Virus record (IMG/VR): IMGVR_UViG_3300046167_000299
Coordinates: 1 to 29,760 of that record
Reading direction: 5' to 3' (one strand)
Length of the DNA: 29,760 bases
DNA from: a virus
Part shown: positions 15,483-23,267 of the stretch, piece after piece
How the letters are laid out: every line of letters begins with the position of its first letter
Numbering within the stretch: the stretch's first letter is position 1
Notes under the pieces: generated by a model
Database searches by the model: none
The model's input: the letters and a program-made list of their open reading frames with translations, nothing else
What the model was told of the DNA's origin: nothing
Made by a program: the position numbers and the translations under genes

Positions 15483-17395
15483 AGCTCGCCTACTATTCGT
15501 TGAATTTCGTCTACTGGTGTTTGATCTTTTAGCAAATCGATCAGCTTGGTCAGCCTTGGGTCGATCAGGTCTTTCCTGTCAGCCTCGTAAAGAGAAAAGG
15601 ATTCGGCAAACCACTCCATCGAATCTGTATCAGCATATCTGCTCGGTGAAACTCGACTTCGCTTTCTGTATAGCAGCTTTATGGCTCTCTCTATTGGCGG
15701 GTCAAAGTAGTCGCTTTTCGATTTGACACCATACTGCTGATGAATATGGTGACCCATTTCGTGCGTGACTATGCTTTTGACTTGCTCCAAGGGGTCTTCA
15801 AAGTAGTCGCTGGCCCCGAAGGGTCGATCTTTCAAGTCATCTCCCACCCTCCATGTTGAGGCTGCTTTCAATGAGAATGCGTCGGCTTTTGCTATCTCTG
15901 TACTTAGCCGGTTAACCGAATCGATCTTCTTGTTAAAGTCACGGACAGCGTTGGTGTAACCTTGCGGATCAGCAGATCGGTCTAGATTCGTCAAAGCATC
16001 ACGCTCCAACGCTAGTTCTGCTTTCATTGCTTCCAGTCGGACTTTGTCTTTTGCCAACTTCTCAGCGGCTTCTTGCCCCAATCCGGTTATCTGTATCGCT
16101 TTAGCATCAAGAAACGGGACGTTTACCTCCAAAACGCCGTCACCCATCGCCATCGTCGCCCCTCTGCTCTTTGTGCTTCTTATCCCCCGTAGCTGTGGCA
16201 GTTTGTATTTGGTCGCGATGCTGTTGCCTGTTTCAAACGCCTCTTGCGCCAAGGACGCCGTGTCATCTGCTATTTTTGCCGGTAGCTGAGACTTGCCTAA
16301 TCCCTCCCTCGCCTTCTCCATCGCGTTTTTTCTAACGCCTGAAGGTCTATATCGAAGAGCGGCATTGCCGTTGTCTAGCTTTGGATATCTTGGGTCGATT
16401 GCAGCCCTTTCTGCTTGCTCAGTGATTTCGGCGTTGACAGCCGCCCTAGTTCTGATCGGAATGGCTCGCTCTGTCGGTATCTCTTGTGGCGGCTCCTCTG
16501 GATCATCCCCAGTGCCTGCTGGCTCGACTATCGGTAACCATTGATGGCGGCAGTTGTAGCCACCCCTGACGATGAAAGGGTTTCCAGCAGCTTTGCCTGC
16601 CCAACTCCCTTCCCATATCTTCTTGATTTCGTCGGTGGTGTATTCCTTGCCGACGTGCTTCTTGCAGAACTCACGGCTGTCTCGTATCACGTCGCCGTAG
16701 TATTCAAACGTGTCGATTCCCTGCTCGTTGGCAGTGGTGACTGTTAACGTCGCCGAATACTGATTGAGCGAATCCGTTGCATAACCTGTCGCATAACGCC
16801 GAAGATTATTACCAAGGCGGTCTGAAGCATAAACACTGTGGAGTCGATCAACCGCTGCCTGTTGCGCGGCTCCAGTTGCGTTTTTAGCCACCTCCACCAA
16901 CTGACGAATCTCTTCTTGATCGCTTGCTTGATAGATTCCATTGATCTGCCCTCTCACCTCTTGGATGAACTCGTCCTTGTTTCTGCCCGTCAATGCCGAC
17001 TGATAGACACCATTCGCCAGCGTGTCTAGCTGTTGGTTGGCTAACGCCTCGAAGCCTTGAAAAGATAGCTGCTGAAGGCCCGCAATGGCCTCTGGCGCGA
17101 CTCTGGTGAACTTCCCATAGGTATTTAGCATTCCCAGTTGCTCGGCTGCTACGGCCCTGTAGTCGCCCAGCATGTCTTGCACTTCTGCCAGATAGTCTTC
17201 TTCAAGAATCCGCCGCATCTCTGTCCGAGCGTTAACGGCCCACTCCACATCAAACATCGCCCCATCGGTAGACGGAGCGGTCTGTAAGTAGTTCGCCAGA
17301 TCGTTCTCTGTGGTCTGCAAGAAGCCCGTGATCCGCTGTTGGTGCGAATCAGCCAGCCGCTCTAGGAACTCTGAATAATCGTCGGCTGCTGCCAT
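15479..17395 (-). CDS. MuF-like head protein fused to a zinc-metallopeptidase domain
   Basis: A 638-residue protein directly after the portal gene. The N-terminal half is helical and ends in the MuF-type core around residues 225-285 (FEYYGDVIRDSREFCKKHVG ... KIWEGSWAGK ... GGYNCRHQWLPI), with the usual Cys and His positions. A linker rich in Ala, Glu and Arg follows. The C-terminal part has HEMGHH at about 545-550 (HExxH zincin motif), an SRYADTDSMEWFAESFSLY segment with a candidate third ligand Glu at about 598. This 'HExGH ... S-x-Y-A ... E-[WF]-FAE-x-F' layout resembles the anthrax lethal factor-like metallopeptidase group. MuF proteins are minor capsid proteins ejected or packaged with DNA, so the peptidase may act in capsid maturation or be delivered to the host. 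Confidence 0.88.
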   Translation of the reverse strand: MAAADDYSEFLERLADSHQQRITGFLQTTENDLANYLQTAPSTDGAMFDVEWAVNARTEMRRILEEDYLAEVQDMLGDYRAVAAEQLGMLNTYGKFTRVAPEAIAGLQQLSFQGFEALANQQLDTLANGVYQSALTGRNKDEFIQEVRGQINGIYQASDQEEIRQLVEVAKNATGAAQQAAVDRLHSVYASDRLGNNLRRYATGYATDSLNQYSATLTVTTANEQGIDTFEYYGDVIRDSREFCKKHVGKEYTTDEIKKIWEGSWAGKAAGNPFIVRGGYNCRHQWLPIVEPAGTGDDPEEPPQEIPTERAIPIRTRAAVNAEITEQAERAAIDPRYPKLDNGNAALRYRPSGVRKNAMEKAREGLGKSQLPAKIADDTASLAQEAFETGNSIATKYKLPQLRGIRSTKSRGATMAMGDGVLEVNVPFLDAKAIQITGLGQEAAEKLAKDKVRLEAMKAELALERDALTNLDRSADPQGYTNAVRDFNKKIDSVNRLSTEIAKADAFSLKAASTWRVGDDLKDRPFGASDYFEDPLEQVKSIVTHEMGHHIHQQYGVKSKSDYFDPPIERAIKLLYRKRSRVSPSRYADTDSMEWFAESFSLYEADRKDLIDPRLTKLIDLLKDQTPVDEIQRIVGEL

Positions 17396-17397
17396 CG

Positions 17398-18786
17398 CTA
17401 CGCCTCAGTCTCCACTGGGAATTGACCTAGCACCTGCGTCTGTCCTTCGATCTCTACATGGGACTGCGCCAGCTTGTCATCATCCAGCACAAGGTCTGCG
17501 ATTTGCTTGTCGATCTCTTGGGTTAGGGTGATTGACCTAACGCCGCTGGATTTCATCTGCTGCAAGAACAACAGTTCTTTGTCGTAATCACGGATGTCGA
17601 AGCTGTCGGGATAGAACACCTCCACGTCTGGCGTTACGTCCAACCAGTTGCAGAAATACGTCCACAAGTGTTCTTCGGCTAACTCCAGAAGATCGGCCTT
17701 CTCTGACAGCTTGGCGTTCAGCATCTGGAACTCGGTCTGCATGGCAATTCCTGACATCGTCTTGGCATCGGTTCCCCGTACAGCGCCCATCTGAGCCATA
17801 CGGTTGATAGCTTCGACCTTGTCCTTGATGGACTCTCGAATGCTGTTGATGTTCTGACCCGAAGGCTGCAACAGGTACGGCTGCACTGAGTTGTCCATGT
17901 CATCAGGTACGTTGATGACTGCCCCCGCTCCCGCGCTCGCATCTGTGTCGTAAGTCTTCACAAGTGAGGGGTGGTTGCTGATGCGGATTAGCTGCTCGAT
18001 CTCAGACAGTTCCGAATAGATTGCCTTTTGCATATAGGCGATGTCCGACAGGTCGCTCACCCCCACGCCACGGGTCACGCTGCGCTGTGCTGGCAGGTAC
18101 ACCGCTGGAATCTTGCCCAGTGGGTTGTCGATCTCGCTGATCATCTGCTCTTTGTCGCCGTCAGACTTCCACTGTTGGATCGTGTCCTTGCGCCAGATGC
18201 GGTAATAACTCACCTTCGTTGTGGCGTTCTCACGATCTACAGCTTCACGCAGCTTCAAGTAGGTAAGCTCGAATCTGCCTGATGGTGTGCGCTCCCACTT
18301 CCAATCAAATACGTTCTCAGGGGTAAACAGCGACAGGTAGGGCCGGATGTCTTGATCTAGCTCTTCGGCTCGTGTCTGTGCGTTGGACTCTGGCTTATCA
18401 ACAAGAATCCAGACGTGCCCGTAAACTGATGACCACACCTGAGCCTGCTTCATGAAACTATTCATGCTCGCGCCATCAAGGTCAGCATCTTTCAGTGCAG
18501 CATCGAGTGCCGGATTGCCTGCCAGCGAGTTGAACACCCGAACTGGGGGAGTGCGCCACAAGAACGAACTGTAGATGTGGACAACGTTGCGGCAGTGGTT
18601 ATCAATCGGGGTCAGATTGATGCGCCGAGCGTATTCGTTCTCCGACTCGTTCTGATAGCCGGTCAGGTAGTTGCCTGCCTGATACTCCTCGCCCCCAAGG
18701 TATGAGCGAACATATAGCTCCCACCTGTTCTCATTGGCATCGTAATCTGGATGCTGATATTCGATATTGCTGGCCACTATGTCCAC
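17398..18786 (-). CDS. Portal protein
   Basis: A 462-residue protein between the large terminase and MuF-like genes. It contains an N-terminal region with YLTGYQNESENEYARRINLT and the helix NHCRNVVHIYSSFLWRTPP, a wing/stem region with PLGKIPAVYLPAQRSVTRGV and SDLSDIAYMQKAIYSELSEI, and a C-terminal crown-like helix region (KTMSGIAMQTEFQMLNAKLS). The length and pattern fit the DUF4055-like branch of siphovirus portals. It forms the dodecameric DNA channel at one capsid vertex. It overlaps the terminase end by 10 bases. Confidence 0.92.
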   Translation of the reverse strand: MDIVASNIEYQHPDYDANENRWELYVRSYLGGEEYQAGNYLTGYQNESENEYARRINLTPIDNHCRNVVHIYSSFLWRTPPVRVFNSLAGNPALDAALKDADLDGASMNSFMKQAQVWSSVYGHVWILVDKPESNAQTRAEELDQDIRPYLSLFTPENVFDWKWERTPSGRFELTYLKLREAVDRENATTKVSYYRIWRKDTIQQWKSDGDKEQMISEIDNPLGKIPAVYLPAQRSVTRGVGVSDLSDIAYMQKAIYSELSEIEQLIRISNHPSLVKTYDTDASAGAGAVINVPDDMDNSVQPYLLQPSGQNINSIRESIKDKVEAINRMAQMGAVRGTDAKTMSGIAMQTEFQMLNAKLSEKADLLELAEEHLWTYFCNWLDVTPDVEVFYPDSFDIRDYDKELLFLQQMKSSGVRSITLTQEIDKQIADLVLDDDKLAQSHVEIEGQTQVLGQFPVETEA

Positions 18787-19989
18787 CTCACTGGTTGTTC
18801 GATCTCTCTTTGTTTCCTGATTGGGTACAGGTATTCAACCAGATACCCCAGTGCGTCATTCATGTGATCGTAGCCATCGTCCTTGTTGGGTTGGCTCGTC
18901 CCTTCTTTATAGGTCTGTCGTTCAAGCGAAGCGATGGTCTGCTTACACTTGGGATCGACAAACAGCTTCCGAGCGCCAGTGGTAGACCGGAGCCTACTGT
19001 TGACGCTGTTGATTCTGTCTCTGATTGCGGGGTGACTGTTTCGCACCTTCACTGTGAACCCTGCGTTCTGAAGGATTGAAAGGTCTGTCCTCCCTCCCGC
19101 GCTGGTCTTTCTTTGCTTGCTTGCTGGGTCTGGGTAGATCGTTATGCGTCTGTCCCCATACCTCTGCCGGATCTCGTCAACCATCTCGTCGGTGTTTGAG
19201 CCGTAGATCACGATCTCGTCCACGATGCGGATTGTATCGCCATCCCTGACCGATACCGCTGCGCTCATTGGGTCGAGGTTGAAGTCCATCCCAATGTGTA
19301 GATCATCACCGATAGCACCCTTCTCGACGCTCTCCTCTCTGCTGAATGCGTAGTAAATGATGCCTTGATAGTTAACGAACCGAGCTTCGTACTCTTGCTG
19401 AAACGTTCTTTCGTCTAGGTCATTCCGCGCTGCCTCGATCTCTGCCGCCTCAACATTGCCGCCCTCGATGGTCGTGTACTGAAAGGCTTCCCAGCCCTCC
19501 TCTGCATCCGCGCCTCGCGTCCAAATGTCGTAGAAATGGTTCCGCCCTTTAGGTGTGCCAATGAATAACGCAGAGCCTAACCTATCGGACAACGATGGAC
19601 GAATGACCTCGTACCAAGCCTCTGGCCGCATGTCTGCGAACTCATCTAACACCGCAAAGTCCAGCGCCCTCCCTCTCAGGTTGTCTGGCTTCTCTGCTCC
19701 CTTGAGCGATATGGTCGAACCGTTCTTCAGGGTTAGTGATAGCGCCGTCTCGTTCCGCTTGCTGACATACCCATCTGGGAGCGAGTCAGTCAGGAATGAC
19801 CACGCGATCTCTTTGGCTGCCTTGTACGTCGGAGCCACATACCAGCAGTTCCGATCCTTGCCGCCCAATGCTGCGCGAATCAACTCGTAAGTTGACAAGA
19901 ACGTTTTGCCAAAGCGTCTACCAGCGACTACAGCCCTGAAGCGTGAGTCACTGAAGAATATGTCATCCTGTGGCTTAGTTAGGCCGCAT
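18777..19989 (-). CDS. Terminase large subunit (start reconstructed across a one-base slip)
   Basis: ATPase-nuclease that packages DNA. In the continuous frame the Walker A motif AGRRFGKT (upstream of 19898) comes before any standard start codon; the only start, a TTG at 19898, would delete it. Reading from the ATG at 19989 and skipping one base of the GGCC run at 19982-19985 gives MRLTKPQDDIFFSDSRFRAV then VAGRRFGKT and a 403-residue protein. Further motifs: WYVAPTYKAAKEIAW, Walker B-like DFAVLDEFADM, the coupling motif FIGTPKGRNHFYDIW, and a nuclease region with HIGMDFNLDPMSAAV, DEIVIYGSNTDEMVDEI and a terminal DGYDHMNDALGYLVEYLYPI. The nuclease Asp residues are present. The other explanation is a non-AUG start (an ATA at 19961 has an AGGA upstream). 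Confidence 0.92.
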
Positions 19990-20317
19990 CAGCCCTTTCG
20001 ATAACGATTGGCGGTAGGTCTTGGGCCTCTGTCTCTGGCTGATCTGCTTGCCCCAACCAGTTCTTCCCTAGCCACACAAGCATTGTCGAATTGCCGTCCA
20101 TAGCGGCGGTGAATTGCCTACGTCTGAGGCTCATCTTGCCCCCACTCGCCTTTTGCTTGAAATAATCCGAAAAACCAACCCCGCGCTCTCTCTTGCAGGC
20201 TGCGTTCAGGGTGTCATAGTCAATGCCAAGGATGCCTGCCTGCTCCTCTCCGGTGCAGTGGTATTCACACATCCTATCGACTTGATCCCAGTCTATTTCA
20301 ATCAAGGGTCTGCTCAT
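19979..20317 (-). CDS. Terminase small subunit
   Basis: A 112-residue DNA-binding protein just before the large terminase. It has IDWDQVDRMCEYHCTGEEQA followed by an HTH-like segment (ILGIDYDTLNAACKRERGVG), FSDYFKQKASGGKMSLRRRQ and a C-terminal region ending MLVWLGKNWLGQADQPETE. The 'MEYHCTxEE ... GxxYDTL ... CKRE ... SLRRRQF ... MLVWLGKNWLGQ' layout is one I recognise from small terminases of Gram-negative siphoviruses. If the terL slip is a sequence error, its C-terminus would gain one residue before the stop. Confidence 0.88.
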   Translation of the reverse strand: MSRPLIEIDWDQVDRMCEYHCTGEEQAGILGIDYDTLNAACKRERGVGFSDYFKQKASGGKMSLRRRQFTAAMDGNSTMLVWLGKNWLGQADQPETEAQDLPPIVIERADAA

Positions 20318-20685
20318 TTCTTTGTTGCTCGCCTAACCGCTTTGCGTTCTGCCTCAGTGTACGAAGCCTTGCCTTTGCCCCCTTTCGAGGCTTTGTTCTT
20401 GGCTCTTGATCCTGCTGCCTTCTGCCCAGACGTGAGAGAATCCCGCGCACCTTTCGGCAGATACCGGCCCTGACCTTTCTCGCCCACATAGTCCCAGTCT
20501 TGATCCGTCCAGCGGCTCAGTGATGTCTCTTTCTTCTTGCCTTCGTACTTGCCGCCCATCTGCTTGTAGTAGTTAACAGCGAGTTGTGCAGCCCTGCCAG
20601 ACCATTTGCCGCCCATCTTACGCTTGGCCTTGGCCTTAGCCCTCTCCCAGATTTCGGGATTCTTTCGCTTCGCTGTCTCAGCCAT
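20314..20685 (-). CDS. Basic protein with DUF5872-like motif
   Basis: A 123-residue very basic protein. Its core reads KAKRKMGGKWSGRAAQLAVN, YYKQMGGKYEGKKKETSLSR and WTDQDWDYVGEKGQGRYLPK, matching the DUF5872 pattern (MGGKWSxRAAQLAV-x-Y-K). The C-terminal 40 residues are Lys/Ala/Gly-rich and likely disordered. The domain is common in large-virus and phage proteins of unknown role; the basic tail suggests DNA contact. It is co-translated with the holin gene (1-base overlap) and with TerS. Confidence 0.85.
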   Translation of the reverse strand: MAETAKRKNPEIWERAKAKAKRKMGGKWSGRAAQLAVNYYKQMGGKYEGKKKETSLSRWTDQDWDYVGEKGQGRYLPKGARDSLTSGQKAAGSRAKNKASKGGKGKASYTEAERKAVRRATKK

Positions 20686-21155
20686 TACTTGTCAGCCTTG
20701 TGGCTTGCACCGAAGTAGAACGACACCACCGCTGATACCACCCCTCCCAGATAACCAAGGACAAGGTTAATCACTGCTTCTGAATTGGCGTCTGGCGGCT
20801 GAACCGTAACGAGGGTGACGTACCCACCGAAGAACAGAAACGCCAATAACGCCAGAACCTTTGGTGTCCAGTCGCCGTTCTTCCTTGCGTCCTGAATATC
20901 TGCCGTCTCAAGCTCGAAGATGTCTACTTCAAGCTCTGCCAAACGGGTCTTATAGGCCAAGTCAGCTTTCTTGATCTCTGCTAATTGTTCCGGTGAGGCT
21001 TCGCTCAGAGCCTTCTGAACGGCTTGTGGCTCTGCCGGTACCCCAAGTACCTGCGCCAGTATTTTCCCCGCTCCGGCCCCTACTGGGCCTCCTATGGCAC
21101 TTCCTATGGTCGGTGCTACTGCGCCCACTAATCCCTTGATCGCGTCCCACTTCAT
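20685..21155 (-). CDS. 3TM holin (GTA_holin_3TM type)
   Basis: A 156-residue membrane protein. The N-terminal region has a Gly/Ala-rich segment (GLVGAVAPTIGSAIGGPVGA), a central soluble helix (PEQLAEIKKADLAYKTRLAE, then LEVDIFELETADIQDARKNG), then DWTPKVLALLAFLFFGGYVT and a second C-terminal membrane segment ending VVSFYFGASHKADK. The 'KADLAYKTRLAELE ... DWTPKVLALLAFLF' layout is that of the 3TM holins first described in gene transfer agents. It permeabilises the inner membrane so the endolysin can act. It overlaps the endolysin by 4 bases (ATGA). Confidence 0.88.
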   Translation of the reverse strand: MKWDAIKGLVGAVAPTIGSAIGGPVGAGAGKILAQVLGVPAEPQAVQKALSEASPEQLAEIKKADLAYKTRLAELEVDIFELETADIQDARKNGDWTPKVLALLAFLFFGGYVTLVTVQPPDANSEAVINLVLGYLGGVVSAVVSFYFGASHKADK

Positions 21156-21556
21156 ACTTCAGCCCTCACACCCGTCACTTTCAGGGTCATTCGTTCTTCG
21201 TGTCCGTTGAATATGTCCATCAGCGCGGCCAGCGTCTTCTTGGAGTTGTACACAGCAGGTTCCAGCGCATCTGAGACGAACCGATCACCAACGCCGATAC
21301 ATCCCTCCACGTCGTGGGGCCAGTTGGCCGTATGAATCAGGATATAACTGCGATCCGGCACATCCATCAACTGAATAACGTCTTGGAACCGCGTCCCGCT
21401 GAATGGTTGGCAGGCGTACACCCCCTCTGGGATGCAAGACACGTTTGGCTCGTTGTTTTTCCAAGGTCGTTCAATGGTGAAGCATGACCAGTCGCCGATA
21501 CTTAGCTTTCCAAGCGTTCCGCTGTCTAGGTATGCAAATCGTTGCAATAAAGCCAT
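21152..21556 (-). CDS. DUF5675-type cell-wall hydrolase candidate (endolysin)
   Basis: The first gene of the late unit, 134 residues. The AAGGA ribosome-binding site lies 6 bases before the ATG. The sequence has LGKLSIGDWSCFTIERPWKN, NVSCIPEGVYACQPF, and IHTANWPHDVEGCIGVGDRF. The His (about 75) and Cys (about 86) in an 'IHxxNxxxDxxGCIxVG' setting are the hallmark of DUF5675; the His and GC arrangement recalls YkuD-like L,D-transpeptidases, though the fold relation is my inference. Directly next to the holin, it is the best endolysin candidate in the genome; no other lysozyme-like gene is visible. Confidence 0.8.
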   Translation of the reverse strand: MALLQRFAYLDSGTLGKLSIGDWSCFTIERPWKNNEPNVSCIPEGVYACQPFSGTRFQDVIQLMDVPDRSYILIHTANWPHDVEGCIGVGDRFVSDALEPAVYNSKKTLAALMDIFNGHEERMTLKVTGVRAEV

Positions 21557-21597
21557 TTGCGATCCTTGTTTTGAGGCTGATTCTGTGCTAGTTGGCG

Positions 21598-21603
21598 ATT
21601 ATA
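21598..21603 (-). promoter_or_regulatory. Late leftward promoter, -10 box
   Basis: The minus strand shows TATAAT (consensus) at 21603-21598, 42 bases ahead of the endolysin ATG. The best upstream hexamer is TTGCCT with a 19-base spacer, which is weak, so an activator may be required. It is the only obvious start for the long late unit. The palindrome at 21609-21624 lies in the spacer region and could be an operator. Confidence 0.6.
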
Positions 21604-21608
21604 CCCAA

Positions 21609-21624
21609 CTTTTTTACAAAAAAG
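21609..21624. repeat. Perfect palindrome CTTTTTTACAAAAAAG between divergent promoters
   Basis: A 16-base inverted repeat with two central bases, between the late leftward -10 box and the rightward promoter. Its right half extended by two bases (TACAAAAAAGG) occurs again at 25751-25761, in the other promoter region, immediately left of the repressor operator. It could bind a regulator or bend DNA; its T-run would also weakly support termination. Confidence 0.5.
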
Positions 21625-21656
21625 GCAACTATTTCGCCCTCTCCCCTGTTGTGTGT

Positions 21657-21677
21657 GTAAACCTTTGGTGTACAATG
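21657..21677 (+). promoter_or_regulatory. Rightward early promoter 1 with shared operator box
   Basis: The box GTAAACC-N3-GGTGTA-N2-ATG contains a -10 sequence TACAAT at 21671-21676 and matches 17 of 21 bases of the box at 25771-25791. Both are followed by CAACGGAGAA, the ribosome-binding region of the first gene. The upstream -35 region is weak (TTGTGT at 21649-21654, 16-base spacer). It drives 21703-22947. Confidence 0.65.
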
Positions 21678-21702
21678 ATGCCATCAGCAACGGAGAATGA
21701 TG

Positions 21703-22560
21703 ATGGGTAATTTTTGGAACTGGTTGGAAAATCGCATTGACGAATACGAGGTTGCTCGTCAGCGCGGCGTGAAGGCGTATGACACTCGCATCAAGCGTAT
21801 GGCGGCGGAATACAACGAAGATTTGGAGCCAGTGTATTCTGAGAAGTCTGGTCGGTTACACGCGCCTTGCGACGGTTACGTTTGGAATTGGTGGGAGGGA
21901 GACAGCGAGTTTGAAGGCGAATATCTCGCGGGTCAGTATCTACCGTTTCCAAAAGAGCGCGAAAGCATCACTCGGGGCGGCTTCACGGGTGAGACCCAGT
22001 TTAAGGTGCCTGTAGATCGCGCCGACAAATTCATGTCGCAGTGGCAGAAGTTACCAGCGGTGACCCGTCAGATCGTCTGCATTCATCAGTCTAGGGAGTT
22101 CAATGACAAGGGCCGATATGGATTACAGGGCAAGCCAATGCGCTTCCTGACCATCTCGAAATGCCCCAAAGACATCTGTGATGCAATCGAAGAAAAGCTG
22201 ATTGGTGATCTGGTCAGGTTGCAAAAGTATGCCCAAGAGCAGGCGGAAGATGAACGTGCAAAGCGTGACGCTGCCCATGAAGATGGAGAGGACGCACCAG
22301 AGGGACGCATTGTTATCACTGGCATCGTGTTAGCGTTCAAATGGCAGTCATCGCATTTCGGTGACGTTCTCAAAATGCTGGTACAAGATGATCGAGGGTT
22401 TCGGGTGTGGGGTTCAGTGCCTTCTTCCCTCCAAGATGCAGAGCGTGAAAGCCGAATCACTTTTACCGCCACAGTCGCAGCGTCAGATAGAGACACAAAG
22501 TTTGGGTTTTTCAAGCGACCCACAAAAGCCGAAATCATCACGAAGGAACAGGCCGCGTAA
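21703..22560 (+). CDS. Early protein with C-terminal OB-fold-like domain
   Basis: A 285-residue protein. Of three consecutive ATG codons (21697, 21700, 21703) the third lies 7 bases from the GGAG ribosome-binding site and is chosen. The N-terminal 180 residues are mixed (WNWLENRIDEYEVARQRGVK ... FKVPVDRADKFMSQWQKLP). Residues 200-285 read GRIVITGIVLAFKWQSSHFG, DVLKMLVQDDRGFRVWGSVP, RITFTATVAASDRDTKFGFF, KRPTKAEIIT: a pattern seen in many phage early proteins and consistent with a small OB-like beta barrel that may bind DNA or RNA. The function is unknown. It is the first gene under early promoter 1. Confidence 0.85.
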   Translation: MGNFWNWLENRIDEYEVARQRGVKAYDTRIKRMAAEYNEDLEPVYSEKSGRLHAPCDGYVWNWWEGDSEFEGEYLAGQYLPFPKERESITRGGFTGETQFKVPVDRADKFMSQWQKLPAVTRQIVCIHQSREFNDKGRYGLQGKPMRFLTISKCPKDICDAIEEKLIGDLVRLQKYAQEQAEDERAKRDAAHEDGEDAPEGRIVITGIVLAFKWQSSHFGDVLKMLVQDDRGFRVWGSVPSSLQDAERESRITFTATVAASDRDTKFGFFKRPTKAEIITKEQAA

Positions 22561-22579
22561 GCGGCCCAAGGGGATAGCA

Positions 22580-22780
22580 ATGAAAGTACGAATAGACTTC
22601 ACGATTGATGTTGACCCCAAGGTCGTCCGCGCCTACATGGACGAACTCGGCACTGAAGAAACCATGAAAGAGTTTCTCGTAACGTGGTGCTCTGCCGCTG
22701 GCTCTGACACGCTCGATAATAGTTTGAGTAACGCCTTGAACGAATACCACACCACGCACATTGTGCGGCAAGACATTTAG
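22580..22780 (+). CDS. Small early protein
   Basis: A 66-residue protein. A longer frame from 22361 overlaps the previous gene and is rejected; the ATG at 22580 has an AAGGGGAT ribosome-binding site. The sequence MKVRIDFTIDVDPKVVRAYM followed by a mainly helical region resembles a small protein found in many phage early modules (the 'MKVRVDFxxDVDP' type), function unknown. Confidence 0.78.
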   Translation: MKVRIDFTIDVDPKVVRAYMDELGTEETMKEFLVTWCSAAGSDTLDNSLSNALNEYHTTHIVRQDI

Positions 22781-22788
22781 GGGATCAC

Positions 22789-22947
22789 ATGAAACTACGT
22801 TACCCACTCGCCCTTTTGCTGGTTGTTCTGATCTCTTGTGTATCAGAAACAGACTATCAGGACGCGCTGCACGAAGAAGCCGTGTACATCCAATCGGTCT
22901 GTGATGGTGTCCACGGGGACTTCCTCAACCTTCGGCCTGCTTGCTAA
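22789..22947 (+). CDS. Small lipoprotein
   Basis: A 52-residue protein with a classic lipoprotein signal: a KLR N-terminus, hydrophobic core YPLALLLVVLIS and lipobox LISC, so Cys17 would be lipidated. The mature part is 36 residues (CVSETDYQDALHEEAVYIQS, then VCDGVHGDFLNLRPAC), with a C-terminal Cys. A GGGG ribosome-binding site lies 5 bases before the ATG. Small lipoproteins with the DY-x-x-AL-x-E pattern occur in many Gram-negative phages; Rz1-type outer spanin or superinfection exclusion are possibilities, but no inner spanin lies beside it. Its 3' end overlaps the convergent gene at 22925 by 23 bases. Confidence 0.75.
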   Translation: MKLRYPLALLLVVLISCVSETDYQDALHEEAVYIQSVCDGVHGDFLNLRPAC

Positions 22948-23086
22948 CCAGCCAGACGTTCTCTCTCGCCTGATCTTCCGGCTTCTCTGCTGGGGGATTG
23001 GGTTCTGGGCCTTCCTCGTACAGATCCGAGATGATTATCGTGACCTGCGAGTTGTTGTCCATGTCTTCAATCACTATCGTCGGCAC
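22925..23086 (-). CDS. Small hypothetical protein
   Basis: A 53-residue protein starting at a GTG at 23086, which has a GAGGAGAGG ribosome-binding site 4 bases upstream. A longer frame from 23152 has no such site and would overlap the previous gene too far. It reads MPTIVIEDMDNNSQVTIIIS, then an acidic, proline-rich part (EEGPEPNPPAEKPED). The last gene of the leftward accessory unit, it is of unknown function. Confidence 0.65.
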   Translation of the reverse strand: MPTIVIEDMDNNSQVTIIISDLYEEGPEPNPPAEKPEDQARENVWLVSKQAEG

Positions 23087-23267
23087 CAAACCTCTCCTCG
23101 ATGAAGCGTTCACGTTGCACGAGTGTAGCAAGATCCCGACAGGCTTCCTCAAGAACTTGGATGTCTTTTGTCACCCCGTATTCAGTGACTAGCTGAACCA
23201 CCCTCCCACTAAGGTAGTTCAGTTGGTTTGCGATGATGTACTCGGTCGCGTCGATCTCTTTCATCAT
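23067..23267 (-). CDS. Small hypothetical helical protein
   Basis: A 66-residue protein whose ATG overlaps the end of the metallophosphoesterase gene (ATGA region). It is helical (ATEYIIANQLNYLSGRVVQL and QVLEEACRDLATLVQRERFI). No family is recognised. It sits in the tightly packed leftward accessory unit, with 20 bases of overlap with the next gene. Confidence 0.7.
   Translation of the reverse strand: MMKEIDATEYIIANQLNYLSGRVVQLVTEYGVTKDIQVLEEACRDLATLVQRERFIEERFGADDSD

Noticed and set aside
22086-22580. 164-codon minus-strand frame
   Set aside because: Antisense to the OB-like early gene, Ser/Arg-rich without a start site; a shadow frame.
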